Source of the DNA: Candidatus Cohnella colombiensis | GTDB lineage: Bacteria > Bacillota > Bacilli > Paenibacillales > Paenibacillaceae | Assembly (NCBI GenBank): GCA_029203125.1 | Contig: CP119317.1 | Location: 2,914,001-2,978,000 of the forward strand | Reading direction: 5' to 3' | DNA length: 64,000 nt | Made by a program: the position numbers and the translations under genes | Part shown: piece by piece, positions 47,125 through 55,335 of the stretch | Layout of the letters: every line of letters begins with the position of its first letter | How positions within the stretch are numbered: the first letter of the stretch is position 1 | The notes under the pieces: model-generated | Told to the model about the DNA's origin: nothing | The model's database searches: none | The model's input: only the letters and a program-made list of their open reading frames with translations

Positions 47125-48928
47125 CCGAATCCTCCTTCTCTACTTCCATAACGGATAGATCATCTTGATCGACAGCACTGTTATGAAGAAGTGGCAGCTT
47201 AATCTCGACTCTAGCTCCACCCTCTGGTCGATTGCTGAAATTTATACTTCCATCATCGCCATATAGCATCTTAAATCGACGTAAAATGTTCCATATGCCA
47301 AGGTGCTGCTCGCCCGTTCCAGATAAGTAGACACCACTCTCTATATCACGCAGCATCTCTTTAGGAAAGCCGGCCCCATTATCCTCAACTACGATACGAA
47401 CATACCGCTGTGGATCATCGAGATCGTCTTCAGATCGCACCTTAATCATAAATTGCGAGCCGTCTTGTACCCTACCGTTAAAACCATGAATAATCGAGTT
47501 TTCTACAAACGGCTGAATCATTAACGGAGATAACTCTCTACGCAAATACTCACGATCAATCTCAATCTCATAATCTAGCTTTTCTACATATCTTAACTTA
47601 TGTATCTCCAAATAGTGCTTGATGTGCGAAATCTCATCTTCAAGTCGAACAACTGAACGATGACTTTGCATGAGGAAACGGAAATAATCAGCTAGGTGCA
47701 AGCTTAGCTTCTGCACAGACTTGTAGTCCTTTAAAGCGGCAAGGTTATAAATAATATTTAAGCAGTTCATGTAAAAGTGCGGATTGATTTGAATTTGAAG
47801 ATGCTTATATTCGGCTTTTTGCACCCGTAATTGCTCTTCATAAACTTCAATCTTCAGCTTCTCAATCTGTCCTGCCATCTGATTGAACGTACCCGCCATA
47901 AACGCAAACTCACTGCTCTGATTTGTAGGCATCCGCACCTCTAATTTACCTTGTCCGATCTTGCGCATACCTCGGATCAAATCCGTTAATGGCTTGAACA
48001 TGACACGCTGCAGGAATAAAATATAGAGGGATAGAACGATCGCTACGAGTAACGGAATCCAAACGTACAGCATCTTCTGAAAGAAAGGGAGATTTTGCAG
48101 CACATAATCCTCAGGAATGACGATCACATAGTTTAAGTCCGAGTAGATCGAAGCTTTAGACAGGGCAAGATAAGTGTCGCCCCCCTGCTTCAGTAAGGCA
48201 TAATCATTGCCCAATGAACTAATCTTATTGCGGAAAGTACCTTCCTCAAGTGGCAATAATCCAGGATCTGTTAACACTTTTCCTGATCGATCCATTAATA
48301 ACGCTTTGCCCTTCGAGCCAACATCGAAGCCTTCGAGTCCCCTCATCATATTTTCCACTCTCACTAAAACTCCGGCATACACTCCAGACCCCATATTAAG
48401 AGTTTTCAATAAATAGGCGATATCGCCAATTTGCATCATTTCCCATTGTGTAGAATATGAGGTGTCTCTTTTCTCAAGCGTACGTGCGATCCATTCCCTT
48501 ACTTCCTTCTTCTTCGCGTACAGATCACCGCTGTCCTTCGTCACAAGAAAGACACTATCCTCTTGTCGGGGATAGACGAACAAAGAGTCGATATTATAAT
48601 TGATCCCTTCGGAATTCCCGATAAAGCTATTTTTCAATCTCGTCTTTGCCAACGTATAGTCGGATGAACTAGAAGAGGGATTTTTCAAAATGGCTATATC
48701 CGGATCATTCTGTTGCAAGCGTAATAGATAATAAACAAATTCCAACAAAATCTTATCATTCTCACGTGCATTAACGGTTAGCAGATTATTATAATTGGCA
48801 GAAACCTGCTGTCTCACAATCTTCATCGCATATAAGTTGTTATAGATAATGAACGCAATCATTGGGACAATGATTAGGATGAAGCCCATTGCAATTTTGA
48901 CTCGTACAGATTGCCAATATTTTAACAT
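47099..48928 (-). CDS. Sensor histidine kinase (YesM type)
   Basis: 609 residues from ATG 48928, preceded by GGGGGGAG; the frame is open 16 codons upstream without a ribosome binding site. Two membrane helices (about 14-32 and 287-307) flank an extracellular Cache-like sensor of about 250 residues. HAMP follows (PLTDLIRGMRKIGQGKLEVRM), then a short coiled coil, the His_kinase domain with QINPHFYMNCLNIIYN (H384) and an HATPase with QPFVENSIIHGF and EDNGAGFP. YesM kinases phosphorylate the cognate YesN regulator. Signal is probably a sugar bound directly or via the binding lipoprotein. Confidence 0.94.
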   Translation of the reverse strand: MLKYWQSVRVKIAMGFILIIVPMIAFIIYNNLYAMKIVRQQVSANYNNLLTVNARENDKILLEFVYYLLRLQQNDPDIAILKNPSSSSSDYTLAKTRLKNSFIGNSEGINYNIDSLFVYPRQEDSVFLVTKDSGDLYAKKKEVREWIARTLEKRDTSYSTQWEMMQIGDIAYLLKTLNMGSGVYAGVLVRVENMMRGLEGFDVGSKGKALLMDRSGKVLTDPGLLPLEEGTFRNKISSLGNDYALLKQGGDTYLALSKASIYSDLNYVIVIPEDYVLQNLPFFQKMLYVWIPLLVAIVLSLYILFLQRVMFKPLTDLIRGMRKIGQGKLEVRMPTNQSSEFAFMAGTFNQMAGQIEKLKIEVYEEQLRVQKAEYKHLQIQINPHFYMNCLNIIYNLAALKDYKSVQKLSLHLADYFRFLMQSHRSVVRLEDEISHIKHYLEIHKLRYVEKLDYEIEIDREYLRRELSPLMIQPFVENSIIHGFNGRVQDGSQFMIKVRSEDDLDDPQRYVRIVVEDNGAGFPKEMLRDIESGVYLSGTGEQHLGIWNILRRFKMLYGDDGSINFSNRPEGGARVEIKLPLLHNSAVDQDDLSVMEVEKEDSDADDASRR

Positions 48929-48979
48929 ATGCTCCCCCCACGCAGTAACGACTTCGACGTCTTTAACGCCTGACAAGAA

Positions 48980-49003
48980 ACCGCCAAGGTTCCCCTTGAC
49001 GGT
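48980..49003 (-). terminator. Terminator of yerC
   Basis: ACCGCCAAGG and CCTTGACGGT pair over 10 positions (one G-U) with a 4-nt loop, just past the yerC stop; the minus strand continues GGTTTCTTGTC. It separates yerC from the kinase gene. Confidence 0.75.
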
Positions 49004-49022
49004 ATAGTGGTGAATTTACTCT

Positions 49023-49331
49023 TTACTCTTCAACGTTGCCGAAGCGACCCAGTCGATCAAGCGACAGCTTATAGCCATCGTTCCCATAATTCAAACAACG
49101 CTTCACACGCGAAATTGTCGCTGTGCTAGCGCCAGTCTCAAGCTCTATATGGTTATAGGTATGGCCTTTACTTAGCATCCGAGCAACCTCAAGACGTTGC
49201 GACAGCGATTCGATCTCATTTACGGTGCATAGATCATCGAAGAATACATAACATTCCTCAACATCCTTCAATGTTAAAATAGCCTCAAACAACTGGTCGA
49301 TCGATTTATTGTTTAATTTCTTCAACTGCAT
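49023..49331 (-). CDS. yerC: YerC/YecD family TrpR-like DNA-binding protein
   Basis: 102 residues, the normal family length. The N-terminal half has helices with the LFEAILTLKDVEECYVFFDDLCTVNEI pattern; the TrpR-type helix-turn-helix is LSQRLEVARMLSKGHTYNHIELETGASTATISRVKRCL. The protein is a homologue of the tryptophan repressor fold without a known ligand; targets are not established. AAAGGGTG precedes the ATG. It is monocistronic, with its own terminator. Confidence 0.92.
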   Translation of the reverse strand: MQLKKLNNKSIDQLFEAILTLKDVEECYVFFDDLCTVNEIESLSQRLEVARMLSKGHTYNHIELETGASTATISRVKRCLNYGNDGYKLSLDRLGRFGNVEE

Positions 49332-49523
49332 TCAATAAACACCCTTTCCGACTCACATCCTGGACCCACTCACTTACTTGTTCTCATTGTACTTCTTGTC
49401 TCTGAATTCATCAAGCATCACCGTATTCACGCTTTACAGGGTTAAAATATCGCCCTAACCAGGCATTCGTCCATACAATACAGTCATCTGCCTCATACGC
49501 TGTATGAAAAAGGGCGTGATATC

Positions 49524-49946
49524 ATGAACGAACCGTATAAATCCCATTTTAGAGGCTGGACGCCCGGTGAACAAATATTCCCTGGAATAGAGCAATCTGT
49601 TACAAGCGGACCACCGGCAGTAATCAACCCTACAACTGTCGTCTCTACTGAAGCTCTAACGGCCCCGAAGAGTGGGTTGCCCTTCAACTTTAGCGTTTCT
49701 AATCTGAGTGACATTAAAAACATTGTTGAACGTATGGGTGGAATTGATGGCGTGTTAGCTACAATGGGAAAAGTACAAAAATTCGTAACGACGATGCAGC
49801 AGTTTGCGCCGATGATCCAACTGTTTATGAAAAAGAAAAACACTGATTCAACATCAAGTAGTGGTAGTGGCGGAAGAGTTAGAAGAAGACGTAGAAGAAC
49901 GCGACGTACTGCTGTTAAACGGCGCATCTCAAAGAAACGCTCCTGA
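49524..49946 (+). CDS. Small YqfQ/VrrA-like protein with an arginine-rich tail
   Basis: 140 residues. The central part (NLSDIKNIVERMGGIDGVLATMGKVQKFVTTMQQFAPMIQLFM) is a predicted helical region similar to the VrrA/YqfQ core, in which an amphipathic GGIDxVLxxxGKVQK stretch is conserved. The C-terminal 30 residues are strongly basic (RVRRRRRRTRR), suggesting nucleic-acid or polyanion binding, perhaps in the spore. The N-terminus is Pro-rich, with no signal peptide. The gene is isolated on the plus strand between minus-strand units. Function is unknown. Confidence 0.65.
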   Translation: MNEPYKSHFRGWTPGEQIFPGIEQSVTSGPPAVINPTTVVSTEALTAPKSGLPFNFSVSNLSDIKNIVERMGGIDGVLATMGKVQKFVTTMQQFAPMIQLFMKKKNTDSTSSSGSGGRVRRRRRRTRRTAVKRRISKKRS

Positions 49947-50074
49947 ATCGAATAGCGGCGGTGTCTCAAAACAATAAGCTCGCTGGCAAGATGGCAAAGA
50001 GTGACGAAACAGGTTCTCCTGTATCGCCACTCTTCGTCTAGGTCTATATTTAGCTTAAGCCGATCATTAAAAAA

Positions 50075-50188
50075 GGGAATGTATCTCCTGTAGGAGCGAC
50101 AGCGTTTGCCTTTGAAATCGGGGGATACCCTTGTAAACCTCATTCCAAATCCCCTGATTTCAACAGCAACCGGAGGGAGATACATCCC
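50075..50188. repeat. Inverted-repeat (MITE-like) intergenic element
   Basis: 114 bp bounded by GGGAATGTATCTCC and the complement of GGGATGTATCTCC, with inner arms carrying TTGAAATCgGGGGAT and TTGAAATCaGGGGAT. One arm (TATCTCCCTCCGGTTGCTGTTGAAATC blocks) recurs in degenerate form at 23144-23250. No transposase gene or target duplication was seen. Confidence 0.6.
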
Positions 50189-50218
50189 AAAAATCTATAA
50201 TCGGCATCAGCCCATTGT

Positions 50219-51163
50219 TTATTTCTCATATTCAAGGAAAGGATCTGCTATAACGATGACGTGCGCTTCCGAGTCGCTAACGCCGGTGTAGAGAGACGCT
50301 GTTCCATTCGAATGTCGTACGATTCCTCCGCTGAACAGCACATCCTGCAGGTCTGTGCGCTTAGCAGGCCCCTCCTGAAACATGGCTCTTGAAGCGATTA
50401 GTTTAATCGGACTGTTGTTCCTAAGCTCAGGATCAAAGCAATACACCATCGGATAATAGTGGCGGATATTGCTTTCTTCCATATAAGCAATATGCCCAAG
50501 TACACCGATCTTTCCGTTAGACAGCAGTCTGGCCTCGTTCACCCCACCCCACTCATCGAGCAGGAATTGATTACGAAACAGCTCTGCTGCTAATATTTTT
50601 TCCTCAGTCAGCTCTGATAAATTGTTAATCTCCACATAACCGATCAAAGCTCGTGCACCATCGACGACCATTGGTCTAGTGAATACGCCAATATTGCCAC
50701 TCGCCAGTTCAACAAGCCGGATATCTTTCATCGTAAGTGGACCTTGCGCGAATGACTCCAGCTCGTTGATTGAATTCCCTCGAAAAAAGACGGTTCTCCA
50801 GGAAGTAACGTAATCGCTATCCTCGCTATCGAAGTACACCTCTACACCACCAAACACCAATTCCCCATTAATAAACGAGAAGAAGGGATCCTGTAATGCA
50901 AATATCGGTGCATTGTTTCTAGGCACCCATTCACCTTTGCGGTTAACAAAGAAGATGACTTCAGAAGCTTCCTTATGACGAGCTTCAACCCGCCCAGCAA
51001 TGACCAATTCCCCGTTGTCCAAAAATGGCGCAGCGATGTTGTAAACATCACGATCACTTACACCCGAGAATACCAACCTCTCTCCCTTAGGCTGGTTCTG
51101 GTCAATTACTAATTCCTTCAACAGCTCAATGCATGATCTTGCTTGTGCCATATGTGTAAGCAT
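50219..51163 (-). CDS. DUF1861 (MTP-1 family, GH130-like beta-propeller) protein
   Basis: 314 residues; GGAGGGC precedes the ATG. Repeating strands with FLDNGELVIAGRVEAR, FFSFINGELVFGGVEVY and LVELASGNIGVFTRP, and a C-terminal GTASLYTGVSDSEAHVIVIADPF, match the DUF1861 family, whose five-bladed propeller resembles the beta-mannoside phosphorylases of GH130. Activity is not established for the family. No signal peptide, so cytoplasmic. It is separated from pit by about 50 bp and may be transcribed independently. Confidence 0.75.
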   Translation of the reverse strand: MLTHMAQARSCIELLKELVIDQNQPKGERLVFSGVSDRDVYNIAAPFLDNGELVIAGRVEARHKEASEVIFFVNRKGEWVPRNNAPIFALQDPFFSFINGELVFGGVEVYFDSEDSDYVTSWRTVFFRGNSINELESFAQGPLTMKDIRLVELASGNIGVFTRPMVVDGARALIGYVEINNLSELTEEKILAAELFRNQFLLDEWGGVNEARLLSNGKIGVLGHIAYMEESNIRHYYPMVYCFDPELRNNSPIKLIASRAMFQEGPAKRTDLQDVLFSGGIVRHSNGTASLYTGVSDSEAHVIVIADPFLEYEK

Positions 51164-51214
51164 TGAAAGCCCTCCATCCAGACTAAGAGAGAGACAGCCG
51201 ACGGGGTAGCAGCA

Positions 51215-52219
51215 TTACATGAAAAGCTTTAAGACGTTATACATCAGTACAGCCAAAATACTAACAATCGGAATCGTAATCAACCACGTCCATACGATTC
51301 GCCCAGCCATACTCCACTTTACATTAGAAAATTTCTTAGCTGAACCAACACCAAGAATCGACGATGTAATGACATGTGTCGTACTCACTGGGAAATGAGC
51401 GAGTGTAGCCGATAAAATAACTGATGCAGAGGCCAAATCTGCTGCGAATCCATTGATAGGTTCGATCTTGAAGATCTTCGTCCCCATTGTTTTGATGATC
51501 TTCCAGCCTCCGACTGAAGTTCCGAGTGCCATCGCGAGAGCTGCTGAAATTTTCACCCAAAGAGCTACTTCCATATCTGATTGGATACTAGCCGTATAGA
51601 GAGCAAGCGTAATGATCCCCATTGCCTTCTGCGCATCGTTCGTTCCGTGTGTGAAAGACTGAAATGCCGCCGTCAACACTTGACCATAGCGGAAGTTCTT
51701 GTTCACTGAATGTGGACTGAAGTTCGCGAAAATCTTCTTAAACAGGAACATCACACAGAAGCCCAGTCCAAAAGCGATAATCGGAGACAAGATCAGCCAC
51801 TTGATGATGGTCGTGAAGCCGCTGTAGTTAACACCGCCCCAGCCCTCTGCAGCAATCGCAGCTCCCGCCAATGCTCCAATAAGGGCATGTGATGACGAGG
51901 ACGGAAGCCCTAACCACCACGTAATCAAATTCCATATGATTGCAGCTACCAAGGTTGCAATCACGACGACTAAACCACTACCATTCGATAGTTTGGAGGT
52001 ATCTACAATCGATCCTCCAATCGTCTTCGCAACTCCCGTAAACAATAGCGCCCCAACCAAATTCATCGAAGCTGCAAGTATAATTGCTAGCCGTGGAGTC
52101 AGTGCTCGCGTAGACACCGTCGTAGCAATCGCATTAGCCGTATCATGGAATCCATTAATAAAATCAAAACTCAGTGCCAATACGACGGTAACTACTACTA
52201 ACATCAATGTGTAATCCAT
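51215..52219 (-). CDS. pit: Low-affinity inorganic phosphate transporter (Pit family)
   Basis: 334-residue membrane protein of the PiT/PHO4 family, with about ten helices. The two signature repeats are FDFINGFHDTANAIATTVSTRAL near the N-terminus and FQSFTHGTNDAQKAMGIITLAL after the central loop. It cotransports metal-phosphate complexes with protons. The gene follows the DUF47 gene by 30 bp; the pair is a classic module in which DUF47 regulates the transporter. A candidate PhoP box lies upstream of the operon. Confidence 0.94.
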   Translation of the reverse strand: MDYTLMLVVVTVVLALSFDFINGFHDTANAIATTVSTRALTPRLAIILAASMNLVGALLFTGVAKTIGGSIVDTSKLSNGSGLVVVIATLVAAIIWNLITWWLGLPSSSSHALIGALAGAAIAAEGWGGVNYSGFTTIIKWLILSPIIAFGLGFCVMFLFKKIFANFSPHSVNKNFRYGQVLTAAFQSFTHGTNDAQKAMGIITLALYTASIQSDMEVALWVKISAALAMALGTSVGGWKIIKTMGTKIFKIEPINGFAADLASASVILSATLAHFPVSTTHVITSSILGVGSAKKFSNVKWSMAGRIVWTWLITIPIVSILAVLMYNVLKLFM

Positions 52220-52249
52220 TGTATTCTGTTCATTCCCCGTTCGCGCTAA

Positions 52250-52864
52250 TCAAGAATTGCGCATAGTAATCGATTGCAACGTATTGGCAACATCTTCACA
52301 AGAATCTGTGGTCTGCTCAAGACGTTCATATATTTCTTTATGTTTAATGAGCTCAATTGGGTCCTTCACGTTCTGAAATAAATGCGTAATCCCTTGTCGC
52401 ATTAGATCGTCGCCTTCATTTTCAAGCTCGTTGATTTTTACACAGTGTGGCAGCATGGCAAGTAACTTTTTCTGCGACAGCAAATAAATTGCTTTCTTAA
52501 TCTCTTGAGCAGATTCAGTTAAACAATCGCTGAATTTACGAATGTAAGGATCGGCTTCGGTAATTTGATACATCTCAAACCGGGAAGCACAAGCTTCAAT
52601 TCCATCTAGCACGTCATCTAGCTTCTTGATGAGCTCCATAATATCTTCACGTTCAATAGGTGTAATAAACGTCTTGTTGAGCTCCGTCAAAATAACATGG
52701 GTGTACTTGTCACCCTGGTGTTCGAACGCCTTCATTTCTTTAGCGAATGCAGACACGTCAGGGAAGTTATTATCAACTGCCTTAGCGAAGCCTTCAACCG
52801 TTTCGCATATTACATCAGCCATTTCTTCCAGTGTCTTAAAGAAAATATCCTTTTTCCGAAACAC
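52250..52864 (-). CDS. DUF47 family Pit accessory protein (YkaA/PhoU-like)
   Basis: 204 residues from a GTG start (AGAAGGG 6 nt upstream). All-helical PhoU-like protein: FFKTLEEMADVICE, FEHQGDKYTHVILTELNKTFITPIEREDIMELIKKLDDVLDGIE, and the C-terminal ENEGDDLMRQGITHLF. The E/D-xxGD motifs are metal-binding in PhoU relatives. DUF47 proteins are encoded with Pit transporters and thought to modulate their activity or connect them to phosphate signalling. First gene of the operon. Confidence 0.92.
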   Translation of the reverse strand: MFRKKDIFFKTLEEMADVICETVEGFAKAVDNNFPDVSAFAKEMKAFEHQGDKYTHVILTELNKTFITPIEREDIMELIKKLDDVLDGIEACASRFEMYQITEADPYIRKFSDCLTESAQEIKKAIYLLSQKKLLAMLPHCVKINELENEGDDLMRQGITHLFQNVKDPIELIKHKEIYERLEQTTDSCEDVANTLQSITMRNS

Positions 52865-52907
52865 GAATAACCCTTCTTTCTGCTCAGATGACTACATGTG
52901 CATTTCG

Positions 52908-52951
52908 TTTACATGAATTTAATAAAACTTTACACTCATTTAACATTAACA
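52908..52951. promoter_or_regulatory. Candidate PhoP (Pho) box upstream of DUF47-pit
   Basis: Hexamers TTTACA (52908), TTAATA (52919), TTTACA (52929) and TTAACA (52940), then TTAACA (52946), read on the plus strand with 10-11 bp periodicity, matching the TT(A/T/C)ACA repeats bound by PhoP. The array lies 45-90 bp upstream of the DUF47 start, on the non-coding strand, an orientation often seen with repression. Confidence 0.55.
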
Positions 52952-53070
52952 TTTTAGCATAATAAAGACGAGCAAAAAAAGGTTTCATCCCCCACAATCG
53001 ACACATTTTTTAAAGTTTACCCTGTAATCCTTATCGTACTCCACAATAATTGTAATATTTTTCACAAAAA

Positions 53071-53113
53071 ATGGAGACCCGATTCCAACCTTTCGGTCAG
53101 ATTCGGATCTCCA
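53071..53113 (-). terminator. Terminator of yerB
   Basis: ATGGAGA-CCCGAT and the facing ATTCGGATCTCCAT pair over about 12 positions; the minus strand ends CCATTTTTTGTG, 15 bp past the yerB stop. Confidence 0.82.
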
Positions 53114-53127
53114 TCCTCGTTATTGGT

Positions 53128-54204
53128 TTATTCGTAAGTCAAGTGAGTGTCCATCGCCTTCGCATTTGAAACAACATGATAATAAGTTACTCCAGGTAAG
53201 AACGGTAATTCCTTCCCATCCTTCATCAAGCGTATGACATCTCCAGCTTTTCGTTCCCATCGTGCTTGAATCACTTTGCCCTGTTGGAACAGCACTGCTT
53301 CTCCGCCACTGTTTAAATCTATATCTAACCGTCCTACATCATCGTAAACGGTATGTTTGGCTGACAATACAACTAAATTCGTCGCTGATAATTGTTCGTC
53401 ATTATTTTTATCAATATGCGGTTTGTCATTGATTGAGCGGAGATACTTCCCTTTGGCAGCATCATACTCGTAAGATACCTTATAGTCAGATAGTAAAAAC
53501 TTAAGATTGATCTTAGTTGCTGTTGGCGCTGTAATCAGTTCCGATGGAGCTGAATCGAACAACATCTGCGGAACAGTTACATCCTTCGTATATTGGCGCT
53601 TTTCAACAGCAGCACTTAGCTTTTCCAAAGTACTATATACGTTGTGTGGTGCTTTACGTGACTTATCGCGGTAGAAATAAGCTCCTGCATTATTAATCTC
53701 ATCGAGCGTTTGTTTCTTCTGCTTCTGGAGAATCGCTAATGCGTCATTGCTCGCTCCCGCATGCACAAGCACACTGTTATAGAACTCTCCCACTTCTAGA
53801 AAATAAGGCCGGATACTCCGGATCGGTCCAATCGGATCCGTAAATTGTTTGCTTTGGAACACGACGACAAAACGGGTAATCCCGCCTTCAGCTTGCAGTT
53901 CCCATACGACGTCAGCTTGCGTCATTCCAGACTGTGGTCGCGCTGGGGCAAGATTGTTAATCAATACTGCGAATGGACGATTGTTCACTGTCTGTTCTAC
54001 AGGCAACCCTGTTAAAGGTGCAACGAATGCTGCGATAGGTGAAGTTTGTGGCGAACTGCTTTCTGAAGCGGTTGGTGAACTATTCGTTGCGCTCTCCGAT
54101 TGCTCAATAACGGGCTTTGACTTGCCGCTACATGCAGATAGTCCTGATAATGACAGTATAAGGGCGATAGCAATGAGGTAATTACGTCTACTTTTGTTTG
54201 TCAT
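53128..54204 (-). CDS. yerB: DUF3048 lipoprotein (YerB family)
   Basis: 358 residues from ATG 54204 (GGAGGAC 7 nt upstream). Lipobox LSGLSAC, then a Ser/Thr/Pro-rich linker and the YerB domains: NNRPFAVLINNLAPARPQSGMTQADVVWELQAEGGITRFVVVFQS is the diagnostic start, followed by IGPIRSIRPYFLE and the C-terminal QARWERKAGDVIRLMKDGKELPFLPG. YerB lipoproteins are surface exposed and lack an established function; a link to spore or wall metabolism has been suggested. No partner gene is adjacent. Confidence 0.92.
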   Translation of the reverse strand: MTNKSRRNYLIAIALILSLSGLSACSGKSKPVIEQSESATNSSPTASESSSPQTSPIAAFVAPLTGLPVEQTVNNRPFAVLINNLAPARPQSGMTQADVVWELQAEGGITRFVVVFQSKQFTDPIGPIRSIRPYFLEVGEFYNSVLVHAGASNDALAILQKQKKQTLDEINNAGAYFYRDKSRKAPHNVYSTLEKLSAAVEKRQYTKDVTVPQMLFDSAPSELITAPTATKINLKFLLSDYKVSYEYDAAKGKYLRSINDKPHIDKNNDEQLSATNLVVLSAKHTVYDDVGRLDIDLNSGGEAVLFQQGKVIQARWERKAGDVIRLMKDGKELPFLPGVTYYHVVSNAKAMDTHLTYE

Positions 54205-54301
54205 CAAGACAGTCCTCCGTCCGGTTCATTCAGGAATCATAATACATTCCCATTAAACCATACTGTCCACCTATTGTCTTGACTAGAATAGGAAAATCAT
54301 A

Positions 54302-55123
54302 TTAGATGCTCCAGTGCTGCCAATCCTGCTGACGTTGCTCGTGGCTATCCAGCCATTCTAATGTTGCCTGAAACAATTCCCCTTTGTGCAACCCTTGTGT
54401 GTAAGTATGATCCGCTTGGAAAAGAATACTTTTGTTACAGCGTCCTTCTCCACGAAGCCAAAATGTTTTTTCCAGGAGAAAGCTATAATCCGCTGGAATC
54501 ACATCATCAGAAGTTCCATGTGCGATAAACACATCTCCGTGGAACCTGTGTGCTTCTTGAAAAGGCTGATGCTGCTGCAAGGATTCGAAAAATGCTGGAT
54601 TAAGCTGATAGCCCAGATAGTCTGCATATCCTTTTTTCACCGCTTCATCGTAGGTACTGCGTCCAACAATTCGAACGATATCATTAAATGGATAAATAAC
54701 TGGAGACCACAACCCGAGCGACTTTACGCGCTTATCCCTCGTACTTGTAAGCAGAGCAACTGCCCCACCGAGACTATGACCAAGTAACGTTACGCGTAGA
54801 GGATCGACTAGATCTATACTAAGTCCGTAATCCAATACCGATCTCGTTTGAGCAATCATTGAATCTAGACCATGCTCACCATATACCCCTTCACTCTCTC
54901 CTGTACCCGCATAATCAAAACGGATCACGAGGTAGCCCGCATTGGCTAACTGACGGCTTGCAAGTACGAACAGACGGTCGACACCAATCCGATTGCCAAC
55001 AAAACCGTGACAAATGACAACGAGCGGTAACTTCTGATTATCCACTGAACTTTCCTTCGTTGGATAATGAATCGTTGCAGTCAACTTTATATTCTCATGA
55101 GCGATCGTAATTGGTTTCTCCAT
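54302..55123 (-). CDS. Alpha/beta hydrolase
   Basis: 273 residues; AAGGAGAG lies before the ATG. The oxyanion loop is VVICHGFVGNRIGVDR, the nucleophile elbow is LGHSLGGAVALL, a late Asp is in AHGTSDDVIPADY and the catalytic His is in QADHTYTQG. The lid-less alpha/beta fold and the TATIHYPTK opening resemble acyl-peptidase-like or YqiA/cinnamoyl-esterase-type hydrolases. No signal peptide. Substrate unknown; monocistronic. Confidence 0.85.
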   Translation of the reverse strand: MEKPITIAHENIKLTATIHYPTKESSVDNQKLPLVVICHGFVGNRIGVDRLFVLASRQLANAGYLVIRFDYAGTGESEGVYGEHGLDSMIAQTRSVLDYGLSIDLVDPLRVTLLGHSLGGAVALLTSTRDKRVKSLGLWSPVIYPFNDIVRIVGRSTYDEAVKKGYADYLGYQLNPAFFESLQQHQPFQEAHRFHGDVFIAHGTSDDVIPADYSFLLEKTFWLRGEGRCNKSILFQADHTYTQGLHKGELFQATLEWLDSHEQRQQDWQHWSI

Positions 55124-55274
55124 ATTTCTCTCTCCTTAAAATCTTATATTCCGATAAACTTACTATGGATTAGATATTAGCACTGTCCTTGGGAGTTGTC
55201 AACCGTGTGTTTGTAGTGCGATAAAACCGTACTACTCGCCCCGATTTGCTACTTCGGCGGGGAGTTGTGCGATA

Positions 55275-55321
55275 AAAAAGCACGATCAACCGCTCGTTGG
55301 AGCTGGTTGATCGTGCTTTTT
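55275..55321 (-). terminator. purD: Terminator of purD
   Basis: AAAAAGCACGATCAACC and GGTTGATCGTGCTTTTT form a perfect 17-bp stem with a 13-nt loop, 14 bp past the purD stop. The run of T at the end and A at the start suggests it works in both directions. Confidence 0.92.
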
Positions 55322-55335
55322 ATCACTTACTGCAA

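Noticed and set aside
49493..50185. 230-codon minus frame opposite the YqfQ-like gene
   Set aside because: It covers the antisense of the basic-tailed protein and the palindromic repeat, and has no recognisable motif.
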